Assembly (NCBI GenBank): GCA_963853835.1
Contig: OY970825.1
Span: 42,380,908 to 42,444,907, forward strand
Direction: 5' to 3'
DNA: 64,000 nucleotides
Origin: Calendula officinalis
Taxonomy: Eukaryota > Streptophyta > Magnoliopsida > Asterales > Asteraceae
The notes under the pieces were generated by a model. The model made no database searches, was not told the DNA's origin, and was given only the letters and a program-made list of their open reading frames with translations. Numbering within the stretch: position 1 is the first letter of the stretch; the number at the start of each line of letters is the position of its first letter. Below, piece by piece: positions 10,690 to 21,400 of the stretch. Both the position numbers and the translations under genes were made by a program.

Positions 10690-12809
10690 AGAGAGAGAGA
10701 GAGACTTGAGATTGGGTGCAATCAGACAAGTTTGGTGAAATCAGCTCTAGAGTCTAGACCATCAGGTCAAGTGGAAAGGTGGTCCCCATCCGCTTGATCT
10801 GATGGTCCGCAACTGATCTCACCAAACTTGGCAAAAAAGCAAAAAAAAACACGGTAAAGGAAAAAAAATTAGTACTATGTTAGAAAAAATGACAGTGATA
10901 CATACTTTGAGTTGTTGATACTATGATTAACATCAGAAGTAACTGAAGCATTTCGGGAAATGTATCCTCCATGAACAAACTTGCCAGCAGGAAGTGACTC
11001 AGAAGAAAGAACATGATCAAATATCAATGCCACAGCTTGTCTAAAAGTCGCTGCAGCAGTACTGGAAAATAGAACACGGTAAATTAAAAAAAAAAATGAA
11101 AAATTACTGTTTTTTTTATTACTATGTAAATATGTCTGACATTTATTCGGTTGCATCTTACTTTCGTACATTGTCTGAGGATTTGTTGTTCTCAAGAAGG
11201 CGTAGACAGACACCAAGAGCTTGGGCAGTATGCTCCTGAAATAAATAATTAAGTCATAAATATTATTTGTCAATTTTTTGTTTACTTTATTTGTCTATTT
11301 AAGTATTTAACTTTCTCATCCCAAATATATAGACACTGGCTTTTCTTTTTCTTTCTTTGCTGAAATTATGATACAGATCCTAAATTTCAAAATCCAAGGA
11401 GATCAAAAGGTGGCAAAAAAGGGAGAATTTCATCCATATCCCTGGAAAACTTGAAAATTACGCATATATCCTTCCAAATTATAAAATTATGTATATATCC
11501 CTTTAAAACAATATAGATGTAATTTTGAAGTTCTATAAGGATATGGATGAAATTCTCCTAAAAACAAAAACAAAAAAACTCACTCAAACTGAAATGACTG
11601 ATGAAATTTCAAGTGGCATATAACAACAATGTCCACAACAAATTTTCATAAGCATAATTAGGCATCAATTATCAAAACAATCAAATGTGATTTTTATCCT
11701 AGCTAAGTTTATTCCACCATTGTCAAGAGATAGAAGGCAGTAACTCGCTTGTAAAGAGATTATGTCTTCTTGATTTTTCACTATTTCGCTAGAGATATTT
11801 CTAAATGTAAGATACAAGGAAACTTACGTCTAATTTATTTATTTTTTTAAGTTAATGAATTTTTCTAAAGTGACATTGCAATTCTCACCTCACTATCAGG
11901 CTGTAGGCGGGATTGAAAAATTATGAGCACTGTTTGAAGGGTCTTAAGTTGAACACCTTCATCTGCCATCTCACCATGCTGAAAAAGGCAAAATAAAAAA
12001 TAAAAAAACTTTATACATTTACATTACAACAATTCATTGTATTTAAGAAGAGAATATTTCAATAGGTTTACATCTTTTAAGGTAACAAGGATCTCATTTA
12101 GAGCTGGTGGTGCTACTGCATCATGTGCTATGAGCTTTTGCAAACAAGATAAGCCAATCACACTCAATTTAATTGTTTTAACTTCACATGCCATCAAAAA
12201 AATCCTCAATATATCATCATGTTGTGCAATTTCACTGGAACTTGACAATGATCGAAGCTGCATGTTGCAGATTACATACATAAATCTCAAGCTCAACAAT
12301 CCAAAAAACATGTTACTAGCTGAAATCGGGTCAGTCATGCAAAAGAACTAAATCATCATGTAATATGATGCAGTAAAACATGGTAATTGTAAGCCAAGGC
12401 ATCTTGTTTGCACTAACAGCAGGATTTAGCCTCATTAGCACATATAGTATTGAAATTGTTTAAAACTCAAAGCTAATGTAAGTTTGCAGAAGCCTAGGAT
12501 GGTCAAGAAATTCAAAATTAGGTTTTATGTATTGATCACCAGATACATAATTATGTACAGCTACTGCTGCTAATTGCTCAGGTTCATTAAGCAACAAATT
12601 CTTTCATCAGCTATATTAAACGTGTATACATACAGTTGCTCATCAATGTTCAAATGTAACTAAGCAAATCAAACAAACCGAACAAAAATTAAAGTAAAAT
12701 TAACCTTCAAAATTGCGTGCTCAGCTCCGTCTTTAATAGCGGGGTGTTTACGGCGGGCTTCGGCGGACAGCGCCCGTAGATCTGACTCCAAAACCGCCAT
12801 AAAAGCCAT
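426..12809 (-). CDS. MON2: MON2-like endomembrane trafficking protein, 41 exons, C-terminus off the window
   Basis: Large HEAT/ARM protein related to Arf-GEF regulators (DCB and HUS regions, no Sec7 domain). In yeast, Mon2 works with Dop1 and Neo1 at Golgi/endosomes. I built exons by hand with GT-AG junctions and continuous phase: 12705-12809, 12072-12257, 11889-11978, 11162-11235, 10906-11061, 10447-10567, 10244-10305, 10072-10126, 9929-9985, 9760-9861, 9595-9675, 9448-9500, 9254-9323, 8746-8809, 8490-8638, 8148-8275, 7998-8055, 7819-7916, 7614-7701, 7168-7233, 6971-7030, 6501-6587, 6108-6294, 5996-6039, 5803-5922, 5581-5703, 5422-5474, 5308-5356, 5108-5166, 4624-4739, 4414-4544, 4178-4306, 4015-4100, 3292-3407, 3088-3200, 2584-2707, 2385-2506, 1947-2109, 1400-1619, 648-954, 426-565. 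They total 4412 nt (about 1470 residues) without a stop. The start MAFMAVLESDLRALSAEARR matches plant MON2. The HUS-like part is about residues 284-404, and a Ser-rich linker lies near residue 1260. Plant MON2 is about 1630 residues, so roughly 160 are missing at the left edge. No cDNA was available to confirm the junctions. Confidence 0.93.
1008..1333. mobile_element. Palindromic MITE (family B), MON2 intron
   Basis: Long near-perfect terminal inverted repeats: the left end reads AAATGGTCCTTTAGG and the right end CCTAAAGGACCATTT. Pairing continues for more than 100 bp on each side (for example, CATTTAGTTTCATAAATTACACT on the left against its complement near 1277). The whole unit could fold into one hairpin. 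It sits in the intron between exons 648-954 and 1400-1619. Confidence 0.75.
1662..1905. mobile_element. Palindromic MITE (family C), MON2 intron
   Basis: CCTTATAGTTTGGCCAAAA near 1674 is mirrored by TTTTGGCCAAACTATAAGG near 1880. Inner blocks (TCAGTCCTTTTAGTTTC; TAGTCCTT) also pair with the right half. It lies in the intron between exons 1400-1619 and 1947-2109. Ends are approximate. Confidence 0.65.
2135..2345. mobile_element. Palindromic MITE, family A-like, MON2 intron
   Basis: CTTCATAAATTACAGAAATGG at the left is followed by a block (TCTTCCGAATTCTAC...CCCTAAACTTTTT) whose complement appears at about 2300-2340 (AAAAAGTTTAGGGAT...GTAGAATTTGGAAGA). It sits in the intron between exons 1947-2109 and 2385-2506 and nearly fills it. 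Confidence 0.6.
2752..2972. mobile_element. Palindromic MITE (family A), MON2 intron
   Basis: The left half has ATAAATTGTCCCTGTGGTTTG and CGTCCCTTGACTTTTT. The right half has the mirrored GAGGGACAAAATCC and ACAAACCACATGGGAAC. The centre carries CTTGTAACATCA against GTTACAAGTTCCAAAATTAGG. It belongs to the same family as the copies at 139, 4830, 6700, 7313 and 8322. Confidence 0.65.
3465..3913. mobile_element. MITE-like element with GGGCCGTTTGAT-type ends, expanded by an internal minisatellite
   Basis: The left end GGGCCCGTTTGATTTG pairs with the right end CTATCAAACGGCCCC, apart from a few mismatches. The three bases outside each end (TTC and TTA) differ at one position, so the target duplication is uncertain, and a hAT or PIF/Harbinger origin cannot be decided. 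Most of the interior is the 15-16 bp tandem array annotated separately. It lies in the intron between exons 3292-3407 and 4015-4100. Confidence 0.55.
3555..3899. repeat. 15-16 bp minisatellite
   Basis: About four diverged copies of CTCAGTTGGCGACTAA come first. About eleven near-perfect copies of the 16-mer CTCAGTTAGGGACTAG follow, then about six copies of a 15-mer lacking one G. The graded change from left to right suggests local amplification in two steps. It is confined to a MON2 intron and inside MITE-like ends. Confidence 0.95.
4830..5000. mobile_element. Palindromic MITE (family A), decayed, MON2 intron
   Basis: The right half TTTCATACAAACCACATGGACGATTTATGTA matches the family A right end in pieces, and the centre holds GTTACAAGTTTCAAAATTA. 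The left half is shorter and eroded (CAACGGTCCCTACAAACTTAACGACC). It lies in the intron between exons 4624-4739 and 5108-5166. Confidence 0.5.
6700..6935. mobile_element. Palindromic MITE (family A), MON2 intron
   Basis: GTAAATTACATGAATGATCC at the left and CAAACCACAGGGGCAGCTTA at the right are inverted versions of each other with mismatches. The centre has the family signature CTTTTAACA against GTTACAAATTTCAAAATTAGG. Intron between exons 6501-6587 and 6971-7030. Confidence 0.6.
7313..7583. mobile_element. Palindromic MITE (family A), best-preserved copy
   Basis: The left end AGTAAATTACATAAGTCACC with TGTGGTTTGTATGAA is mirrored by TTCATATGAACCACAGGGAC and ATTTATGTAATTCAC at the right. Both termini and the arm pairing are clearest in this copy, so it would serve as the family reference. 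Intron between exons 7168-7233 and 7614-7701. Confidence 0.7.
8322..8470. mobile_element. Short internally deleted family A MITE
   Basis: The left arm AAGTACATAAATCGTCCC and CGTCCCTTGACTTTTT is mirrored at once by AAAAAAGTCAAGGGACGATTT and GTAATTTACTT. Only about 150 bp remain, so the central segment present in longer copies is lost. Intron between exons 8148-8275 and 8490-8638. Confidence 0.65.
9377..9410. repeat. (AAT)n microsatellite
   Basis: About eleven AAT units in the intron between exons 9254-9323 and 9448-9500. Confidence 0.95.
10600..10704. repeat. Compound (AT)n(GT)n(CG)n..(GA)n microsatellite
   Basis: An alternating purine-pyrimidine tract of about 90 bp: an AT run, then about 22 GT units, then four CG units, followed by GTA and a GA run. 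It lies in the intron between exons 10447-10567 and 10906-11061. Alternating GT/CG runs are classic Z-DNA formers in vitro; any role here is inference. Confidence 0.97.
10715..10840. repeat. Inverted-repeat element (MITE-like)
   Basis: CAAGTTTGGTGAAATCAG at about 10728 pairs with CTGATCTCACCAAACTTGG near 10813. Inside, GACCATCAGGTCAAGTGG pairs with CCGCTTGATCTGATGGTC. It forms a compact hairpin of about 120 bp beside the compound microsatellite. No target duplication was established. Confidence 0.6.
11423..11560. mobile_element. Small palindromic MITE, MON2 intron
   Basis: GGAGAATTTCATCCATATCC at the left is mirrored by GGATATGGATGAAATTCTCC at the right, and ATATATCCTTCC and ATATATCCC arms lie between. 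A partial relative of the same arm (ATTTCATACATATCC) appears near 8910. It is within the 653-bp intron between exons 11162-11235 and 11889-11978. Confidence 0.7.
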
Positions 12810-14850
12810 CCGATTCCTCTGTTTCTCCCTCGATTCACATATAGGTTTTGGATTGATAGATCGAAGTCTTGAGGTCAGATATTTCGGTTATAGATCTTCT
12901 TCTTCTTCTTCGTCTCGTTAGTATCAGTTGTGTGTGTTGTTTAGTTGCTCTGCACGTGTGGCGTGCGGAGAAGCGTTCAAGTGGCCACAACCTGAGAGTG
13001 CGAGGTCTGAACCTAACCGAGCCGGGGGAGCAATGGGTTCAATTCAATGTTTTAAAACTCAACTTTTAAATCGGACCCGCGGCCAATGTCTTAGAAATGG
13101 TTGAACTCGATTATAAAAATAGGGAATATTTTATAGAAACTTATAAATTGGTTTATTTTAAATTTTCAGAATTCAACTATATTTTGCATATTAAACCATA
13201 TGAAAGTTCTATTTGCAGCACATCGTTGATTCGTTTATGTTTTAGAACGAGTATAATAGGGCTATGCGCGTTGCTGCGTACTTATTTTGTTTACATTTTT
13301 TGCATGAAGTATAATAAAAAAATGAAACTATGAATCATATTAAGAAGTATCATATTCATATACGTTTGTATATATTATATGGAGTATATACAAACATTTA
13401 ACATGAGTATATACAAACATTTAACATGTGTCTATATATATATATATATCAAAGTTAAAAAGTCAACCAAAAAATCCTTATGAACAGTGTTTTATTAGTT
13501 TTTTTTACTATCACGTTTGTATATAGATAGTAATAATAATAGTAATAGCAACACATTAATTGTAAAAGTATTGCTTAATTATATAACTATTTTTCAAGAG
13601 AGTACTAGCACTACACTACTACATATGCCGTTGAAAAAAGATTTTTTTTTACGTATTTCATCTCATATTGTTGTGGAAGGAGAAAGATTCATAGATGGAA
13701 GCACTATATATATGGCATAGGTAGTGGCCTTTACCATCAGCTAATTAGATTCATTTTGAGCATAATTTAAGCTTAATTTCGGTTCAATTCCGGGTTTTTG
13801 ACTACGGTTCAACCTGGTTTGTTAATAAACCCGACGGTTTATTCCGGCCCATATCCTAGTTGTCGACCCGGCAGTCTTTATGTTTTTCGGTTGGATCGGT
13901 TTGAAAAATAAGAGAAAGTAAAATATTAAAAATAAAATATTTATGAATATGGGGAAACGAAGATATATGATACATATATGAAGTGGGACTGACATTTTCA
14001 CCATTTGTTCATCAAAAAATTTAATAGGGTAGAGTTTTGTAATTAACTGTGGAGATTTAGCAAAAATATTCAAGTCTTTATTTATGTATTTAGATTTTAA
14101 AATAACATGGAAATATATTAGATTTCATAATATATATTTTCCTTTGGAAGCAGGCTACACAATAGAATCATAAATATTGTAAGATAAATACGCTACTTAT
14201 TACATCAAATATTTTATGTCAATATTAACACATATTCTAGATACATGCCCACTTTTATATTAAAAAAAGGAATAAATTAAAGTGATACTTTACAAAACTA
14301 ATTATTTATTAATTATTTGTTTATTAAACGGAATCAATTTCTTTTTCCTTTTTTTTTTCATAACTGGAACTGAACTCATGAGTTATAAGTTATAGACAAC
14401 ATTTTACACCAAAAAAACTAATTATTTATACACACTCCTTTTTGAGGTAAAAAATAATAATTATTAAGCTCGAAAATTAATTTAGTTTTTTGTTTGGAAA
14501 AAATAATAACTTGTCTCTATTTTTTTTGGCATTTTTTTTATTTATTTATTAACTAATAGAGAAAAGAAAAATATCCAATTAAAATCCAAATATAAATAAC
14601 ATCTCGCTCATTTATTAATTCCATTAATTATTTCCTTTGTAATAAAAGTGAGAGAAGCTCCTTTTTTTGTTAATTTTCTACTAAACAAGAATACAAATCT
14701 TTGCATGCAAGTGAAAACAAAATCTATGATCGGTGAAAATTTATTAATGTCTTAAAATCCTTATTACCTTAATTAGTTACTAAATTATACTCCGTATATA
14801 TTCCCTTACAAGAATTAAATTAATAACATTATATATATTCATTCTCATGC
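12810..14850. other. Intergenic: divergent upstream regions of MON2 and the pectin methylesterase
   Basis: The first ~100 bp right of the MON2 ATG contains CTTCTTCTTCTTCGTCTC on the plus strand and is probably MON2 5' UTR and promoter. Two blocks rich in GGTTCAA/CCCGG text (about 13010-13090 and 13745-13890) look like old repeat remnants. The rest is AT-rich. TATA-like runs occur at about 13432-13450 and 14795-14835, and the latter could serve the pectin methylesterase. No gene is visible here. Confidence 0.6.
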
Positions 14851-17309
14851 ATGAAACTCGATCATCTGTCTATATTAATAAATATGAAAAGATCAAGTAT
14901 CGGAATTTTGGTCATCTTCTGCATAGTAATCGTGCTCATTGCGGGAGTGAGCAAGCACCATGGCAGCCACCATTCGTACACTAGTAACTATAAGACCATT
15001 GATTCCATATGTACACCCACCGATTACCACCAAGCATGCATCACCACCATGAACTCATTGAATCACACCCAAACAGCCTCACCTACTGACGTCATCAATG
15101 CCGCAATATCCGCCATCATCCATGAGGTGACTCACGTGACTGCTGCTGGAGTATCCTCTTTTGGCATTGCTAATGCTAATGAGCACGTGGTAAACGATTG
15201 CAAAGAGCTTTCAGGGTATGCTCTTGATGACCTCAATGCTGCATCAACAATGGTGGTAGAGAGTGATCTTGAAACCATACGTGTGAAGAAACCCGAGCTC
15301 ATGAACTTGTTGAGTGCGGTGGTTGCGTATCAAGAAACGTGTTTGGACGGGTTTAACCACGAGCCCGAGTTAAGAGTTGCGATGTCGAATGTGCTCCTAA
15401 ATGCCACTCAACTCACCTCCAATGCATTGTCCATTGTAGCCGCCATGGTGGCCACCACCGGTGGTGGTGGTGGACGACGGCTTCTTGGCACGGATAAAGG
15501 TGGTTATCCGTGGTGGATGCCACTGGCTGACCGGAAACTGATAACAAGTGTCGATGTGGTGGTAAGACCGAATGCGGTGGTTGCTAAGGACGGGAGCGGG
15601 CAGTTCAAAACCATAATCGATGCATTGGCGGCGTACCCAAAAGGGCACTTTGGGAGATATGTTGTTTATGTGAAAGAAGGGGTGTATGATGAGTGTGTAA
15701 CGGTGACCAAAGACAAAGTCAACGTGTTCATGTATGGTGATGGTCCCACCAAGACCATTGTCACCGGCAACAGAAGTTACAAGAGTGGATGGACTACGTT
15801 CAAAAGTGCAACGTTTTGTAAGTTTCAATTATTTGTGCTAAAAATTTAGGTCAAAATAAGTATAAAGTTTTGCGGAAGGGAAAAATGGGTTGCCCGACCT
15901 ATAAAAACTTATTTTTTGTAGTTTTATTAAGGATTGGTGTGTTAAATACGGCTAAACACATGTAGCTTTTTTGTTGTGGTTTAAGTACAATAAACCTTAA
16001 TAAAACACTGATGTTATGATTTAGTAATTTTCCGTAAATTTTTACATTTTAAACCTTTTTACTTTTAATAAAATTATCTATAAAACTTATAAAGCATTTA
16101 GACCTACACAACATCTGGGATTCGAACCCATAACCTCTCGTCGAATGCTCCAAACGATCCACCACTAAGCTAGGAGAGATTATTGGTTCAATATCAACTC
16201 CCCTTAATCTTAAACACACACTAAATCCTTACGTTTTAAATATATTCCTTGGGACATTGTGTTTATAAAAAATATTCACCATGTAGGATTTGAACTTGAG
16301 ACCTCTCTGTTATTAACACTATGCTCTAAGCACTTGAGACACTGGATCATATGCTATAGCTTTACTTGACATAGAATATCTTTATTAATCTTTACAAAAT
16401 TAAAATTAACATCACCCACCATCCGCACGACCACAACCAGCAGCCACTATCACTACCGTCGTCACCACCCACTACTTGATCGCCGTCAAATTTAGTCACA
16501 GGGCACCCGCCGTCGCATTGTGCGGGTAACCTGCTAGTATTATTATAATAGTCCAGGCTTTTAAATATACCGAGCATGGTTAGTTCTAAATTTCATGTTT
16601 GACTTTTGCAGGGGCAATTGGAAAAGGATTTATAGCAAAGTCAATGTGTTTCAGGAACACCGCAGGACCGACGGCGCATCAAGCAGTAGCCCTCCAATCA
16701 CAATCTGACAAATCAGCATTTTACGACGTCCACATACAAGGTTACCAAGACACATTATACACCCATACCCACCGTCAATTCTACACCAACTGTGTCATCT
16801 CCGGCACTGTTGACTTCATATTCGGCGATGGCGCAGTCATCATTCAACAGAGCGTAATCGTCTCCATACTACCGGGACATGGTCAAAAGAACACGATCAC
16901 AGCACAAGGAAGAAAATTACCACAAGAAACCACCGGTTTGGTTATCCAAAACTGCCGGATTATGGCCGGTGAGAACCTGTTTCCGGTGAGGTTTCAGGTG
17001 AAGAGCTATTTAGGACGACCGTGGAAGGAGTATTCGAGGGTGGTTGTGATGGAATCAACGGTGGATGATTTGATTCAGGCGGATGGGTGGTTGCCGATGG
17101 AAGGGGGTTTTGCAATTGACACGTGTTTTTATGGAGAGTATGCAAATGTGGGTCCCGGAGCACGTGTTGATAGGAGGGTTAAGTGGAAAGGGTTTAAGAT
17201 TATTACCGACAAAAATGAAGCCATGAAGTTTACGACGGGAGCTTTTGTTCAAGGGAATGAATGGCTAAAACAAACCGGTGCACCGTTTTACCTTGGACTT
17301 AAAGGTTGA
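14851..17309 (+). CDS. Pectin methylesterase with PMEI pro-domain (type I/group 2), two exons
   Basis: Removes methyl groups from cell-wall homogalacturonan. Exons 14851-15817 and 16612-17309 join in phase to give 554 residues. A hydrophobic signal-anchor is at about residues 14-33. A PMEI-like pro-domain (about 50-205) has Cys residues in the ICTPTDY, CKEL and ETCLDGF segments. Two processing motifs follow, RRLL (209-212) and RKLI (228-231). The catalytic domain has GVYDE, Q346 (QAVAL), Q368-D369 (YQDTLY), D390 (VDFIFG) and R458/W460 (LGRPW), so all expected active-site residues are present. An in-frame ATG at 14884 (residue 12) lies just before the anchor and could be the true start. The intron is 794 bp. 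The splice creates W323, where relatives often have a smaller residue. It looks intact and functional. The exact paralogue cannot be named. Confidence 0.93.
16108..16182 (-). mobile_element. tRNA-like head of a SINE in the PME intron
   Basis: On the minus strand, TAGCTTAGTGG fits the pol III A box and GGGTTCGAATCCCA fits the B box, spaced as in a tRNA. The sequence does not close as a full cloverleaf, so a tRNA-derived SINE is more likely than a tRNA gene. The body would run left toward about 15930. Its end is not defined. Confidence 0.5.
16284..16355 (-). mobile_element. Second, diverged tRNA-like SINE head in the PME intron
   Basis: The minus strand has AGTTCAAATCCTAC (B-box-like) preceded by GTGTCTCAAGTGCTTAGAGC (A-box-like). 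It has the same orientation as the head at 16108 and lies about 100 bp from it. It is more decayed, so this is a tentative call. Confidence 0.35.
16500..16537 (+). mobile_element. Helitron-like 3' terminus in the PME intron
   Basis: The hairpin arms ACCCGC and GCGGGT flank a short loop, followed six bases later by CTAG and then T. This is the layout of a Helitron 3' end (hairpin, then CTRR, insertion before T). The sequence from about 16390 to the hairpin is unusually rich in CAC/CCG and is probably the tail of the element. I did not find a convincing 5' TC end. Confidence 0.45.
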
Positions 17310-18492
17310 TATATTTTATTTTATTTTATATATAGATTTAGGGAGAAGTTAGTAAAATAGATTTAGTTTTGGAGTTAAACAAAGTTTTTTTGTATGACAT
17401 AAATAATATCAATATTTTACATTGTCTTTTGAAATCTATGTTACTCGCTTTATTGGTAATCTGTATTCGGCACATGTGAAGTTATGTGGTCACACAGAAA
17501 TACTTTTTATTTCTAAAGATTGAAATTAAAAGTTTCTGAAAATTTCACTTTTATTGAGATGAAACAAACCATTGTACCATCAACTTTATAGTTTAAATAG
17601 TTCGCAATTGAGTTATATTTGAATGGTCACCTGTGTAAACTAATATATTAAAATTACTTTTTAAGACGGAAAAATGAAGACACGCATCTATTCCCGCAAT
17701 AACAAAACATACAAATCCATTATATTGTGATGGGAATTTAAGTAAAACGAATAAAACATATTCATTGCATTTGTATAAATGGCGTAAATATGTGTGATAA
17801 AAAAAGTACAGAATTAACAAAGATGCTATTTTGAGATGAATGAGGTTATTAATTGGACGCATAAATACCAAAGTTTTTCTCTTTGATAAAAAGAATGCAA
17901 CATAAATTTATAAAAATATTAACAAGAAGCAAGAAAATAAAAATAAACAAAACAACTAAATGAAAGAATAAGGCATACATGATACAACGCCAACAACAAA
18001 AAAACATGATACAACGGCAATTACTCCAATCGATTATCCAAAAGAAAGAGTTTCCTTGTATTAGGACGAACAACAATAGCATTGGAATGACTTGAATATT
18101 TTCTCCAAAATGCCCAGGATAGAAGTAAATAACACAGAGTTATTTTGGAATATAGAGGCAAAGTAACCAATAACAATAATAATGATGTATGGATTTTGGA
18201 GGATTTAGAATTGGTAGCACAAAATAGTTCATAGCTTGTTTCACATTATAGCTAGTTCGTGATACGGTGACACAAAGTTTGATTCAAAATCAAGGCTTTT
18301 TACTCGGAATATATAAAAGTTCAATCGGGGTGTTTTTTGAATCAAACTTTGATTTTGAATCAATCTTGTCTCGTGATTTTGTTTTGGTGTTCCCATATAT
18401 ATCGTTGTTTCTAGCTCACTCGTTCTTTTCTCTAACATAAATATGTGTAGTTGAAAAAAGAAAATGTTTGAAAGTACAGAAAACATTACTCA
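17310..18492. other. Intergenic 3' flank of the pectin methylesterase
   Basis: AT-rich sequence that should contain the PME 3' UTR. A TTTGATTCAAAATCAA-type inverted block at about 18278-18365 may be a MITE remnant. ACTCA at 18488-18492 is the left target duplication of the copia element. No gene is seen. Confidence 0.6.
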
Positions 18493-21400
18493 TATTGGTG
18501 ATTTTCGGTTTAAACAAGAAACAAATGCAGCGGAAATAATTAAATCACCATAAACGGATCTTGATATTAATCATACAATCAAACTATAATCAAAATCAAA
18601 GAGTTAGGAAGAACATTTCATACCCTTGAAGCCTTTGATCTTTGTGGAATCGGATGGACGAATATGATGACCGAAACCAAGTATTCCAAAGGAGAATACC
18701 TCTAAAAGAAGTCCACACAACACTTGCAAGAACACCACTAGAGAATGCTAGTTCTTTCTTCAAGCAAATGGAAGCAAAAGATGAGAGGATGTGTGTGTGC
18801 GCGCCATGGTCAAGCAAGGCAAGAGAGGGAGTTTATGGAGCCATTTACACTCCATAATGGTGCCATAATTCCCATTAATGATTTCCATAAACCATTGATA
18901 TATATTTACACACAAGTCCTTATCTTTTGTTCCTTCTAGTTTGCTCACAATATGTGACAACCCTTGAAAACAAGTCGTTCTCTCGACACCGATTGTAACC
19001 GATCACTTTTTATATAACATATTGACTATCAAATAAAACATTACTTATCATTTTTTTTAGTCTAGAAATAACTCATATCATGTGTCAATAGTACACATCT
19101 ATTTGTGCGCACGCCAATTTATCAGTACTTTATCTGGTAGAAAATCATAAATTTAGAGATTTGATGACGAAACGTAAAATAAATTTGAAATCGTATAAAA
19201 AAAATATAAGTTTATATTTTTATAACAAAATACATCTTAACCGAACTAACCATTACAAAAAAAAATATATATATAACGAAGGAAACGCTACCGGTGTCGA
19301 AGACAAAGAACTTGTAAAGCTAATACAAAATATATAACGCGGATGCTTAAAATAATTATCCAAAATAATATTTCTCAACTAGTAATTAACCATCGTTAAT
19401 TATCGAATAAAACCTAGGTTAAAATAATACACCGTTCGATGAAACAAATACATATGTATGCCTAATATCTTAAATATTTAATCTACATTTTTTTATTACT
19501 TGGACTTGACATGTCAAATAAAGCTCCTTGTCCTTTCCCTGTGTCGCCTCTTTTCACGGCCAAGAGCCACCGCCACACCACACCCCTACCAACTTCACAT
19601 TGCTCCATCTTTTCTCTTACACAATTAAAGGACTAATCAATGAAGTGATAGATCTCGTGAATGCCCAAAGGTCTTTAACTTCCCTCCAATATCTAATATC
19701 CATATTCCCTCTCATTTCACACTTGCAACCTCAAAAATCAACTCAAGAAAACTTATCAAAACAAAATCCGGATTTGAAATTTCCTCCCACACAACATCAC
19801 TAAAATCTTCATATCTTGCTCATTTTAACTCCAAATTAAGTGATTCAAAGCTCCAAATCACCATAGAAACATTCTCTACAACATTCCACTTTTAAAACAC
19901 TCATTTAACCACTGGAAGACTATCGAAATCAACCTTCAGGCTGCTGTCCAGAAGCTTGATCTTCATTTTCTTTGTGTAAGCTTTGATTTCTTGACTTTTC
20001 ACTTCATTTATTTCTTAGATTTTTATTATATACTCATTTGTACTTCATTTTAAGAAATTAGTCAAGAAAAACAACTTCATTTGGTGCTTTGGAAAAGGAG
20101 AAAGAACTCATCTAAACTACAAACTATCAACCTGAAAACCTTTGTGAGAATACATCTCTTCTCTTGTTTAAATCTCTAGATCTATGTGTTTTATGCTAGT
20201 AAAGTTCACTCACAAGAAAATATACATCTTTATTGAAAACTCTAACCAAAAGAAGAACCATGTCTAAAACTTAATTACAAACCAAGAATTGAGTTTCTAA
20301 AGTTAACCGTGACAAATACTTGGTTCCAAATATTTGTTAAAACTTAAAAGTCATGATATAAGCATTATATATAATTGGGAATATGTAAATTCTGAACTAA
20401 ACGTCCCTGCAAACAAACTAATAGCGACTGAAATAAACTAGAGCATCATTCTTACACGTCATGCACATCTTATGTTGATTATTATAATAACTACAAAAAA
20501 GAAAAGAAACATGGAGGTGTTAAAATTTATCCCGTTAATCATGTGAAATGAATTCATAATTTATTTTAAAACAAAAGAAAACTCAATTACTTAATTATTT
20601 AAGAATCATGTTAAATTCAAAAACACAAGTGTAGGCATGAAATGGCAAAAAGGAACTAAAATAAATAAATAAACGAACTCCTTTAAGTAAATGGAGTATA
20701 GCTAAGCCATCGTGTAATGGCAGTAAGAAAATGGAGTATAAATAATAATTCAGTACATATTAAACTTTGAAAAATAGTTGAGGAGTCCATGCTACCATGA
20801 TGGTAGTAAGCAATCTCGAGTTAAACTTAGTATATGTGAAGAATGACCATTAATTCAAATAATACAAATTTATTGATAAATTAAAACAAATGTGTTTATA
20901 AAATCACTAAAGAACCACTCGTGTCTAAAGGCATTAAAAACATCAATTGAGTGAGCTGCTTGCATAGACGCGCTTTTATTGCCGTCAACTTATTGTTATT
21001 TTACCTTACACCTATAGGTAGCTGAAGCGTATTATCAGACACTATCGTTCATATTTATTGCTTGCTAACATCTAAGCTAATCAGGTGAGTTTCACGGCCT
21101 CACTTTTACTGTTTTATAACTATTTTTATCTGGGGGAGAAAACATATACTTACTCAATTATTTTTATAATGAATAATCTGTGAGTTCTACAGCCCCACTT
21201 TTACTGTATTTTAACTGTTTTGGGGTGAGAAACATATTAACTGTTTTATAAATGCACGCAAAACTCTCATCGCGTATCAGGTGTATTTTAATTATGATGA
21301 GTCATGCATAAACATTATTTTGGTATAACTAGTCTTTTGAAAGACATTTATGAACAATACTTTGGTACAATCAATCTTTGTGAAAACTTGGATAAACTAT

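Noticed and set aside
16108..16182. Possible functional tRNA gene (A and B boxes on the minus strand)
   Set aside because: The acceptor and anticodon arms do not pair properly, and a second decayed head lies next to it. A SINE fits better.
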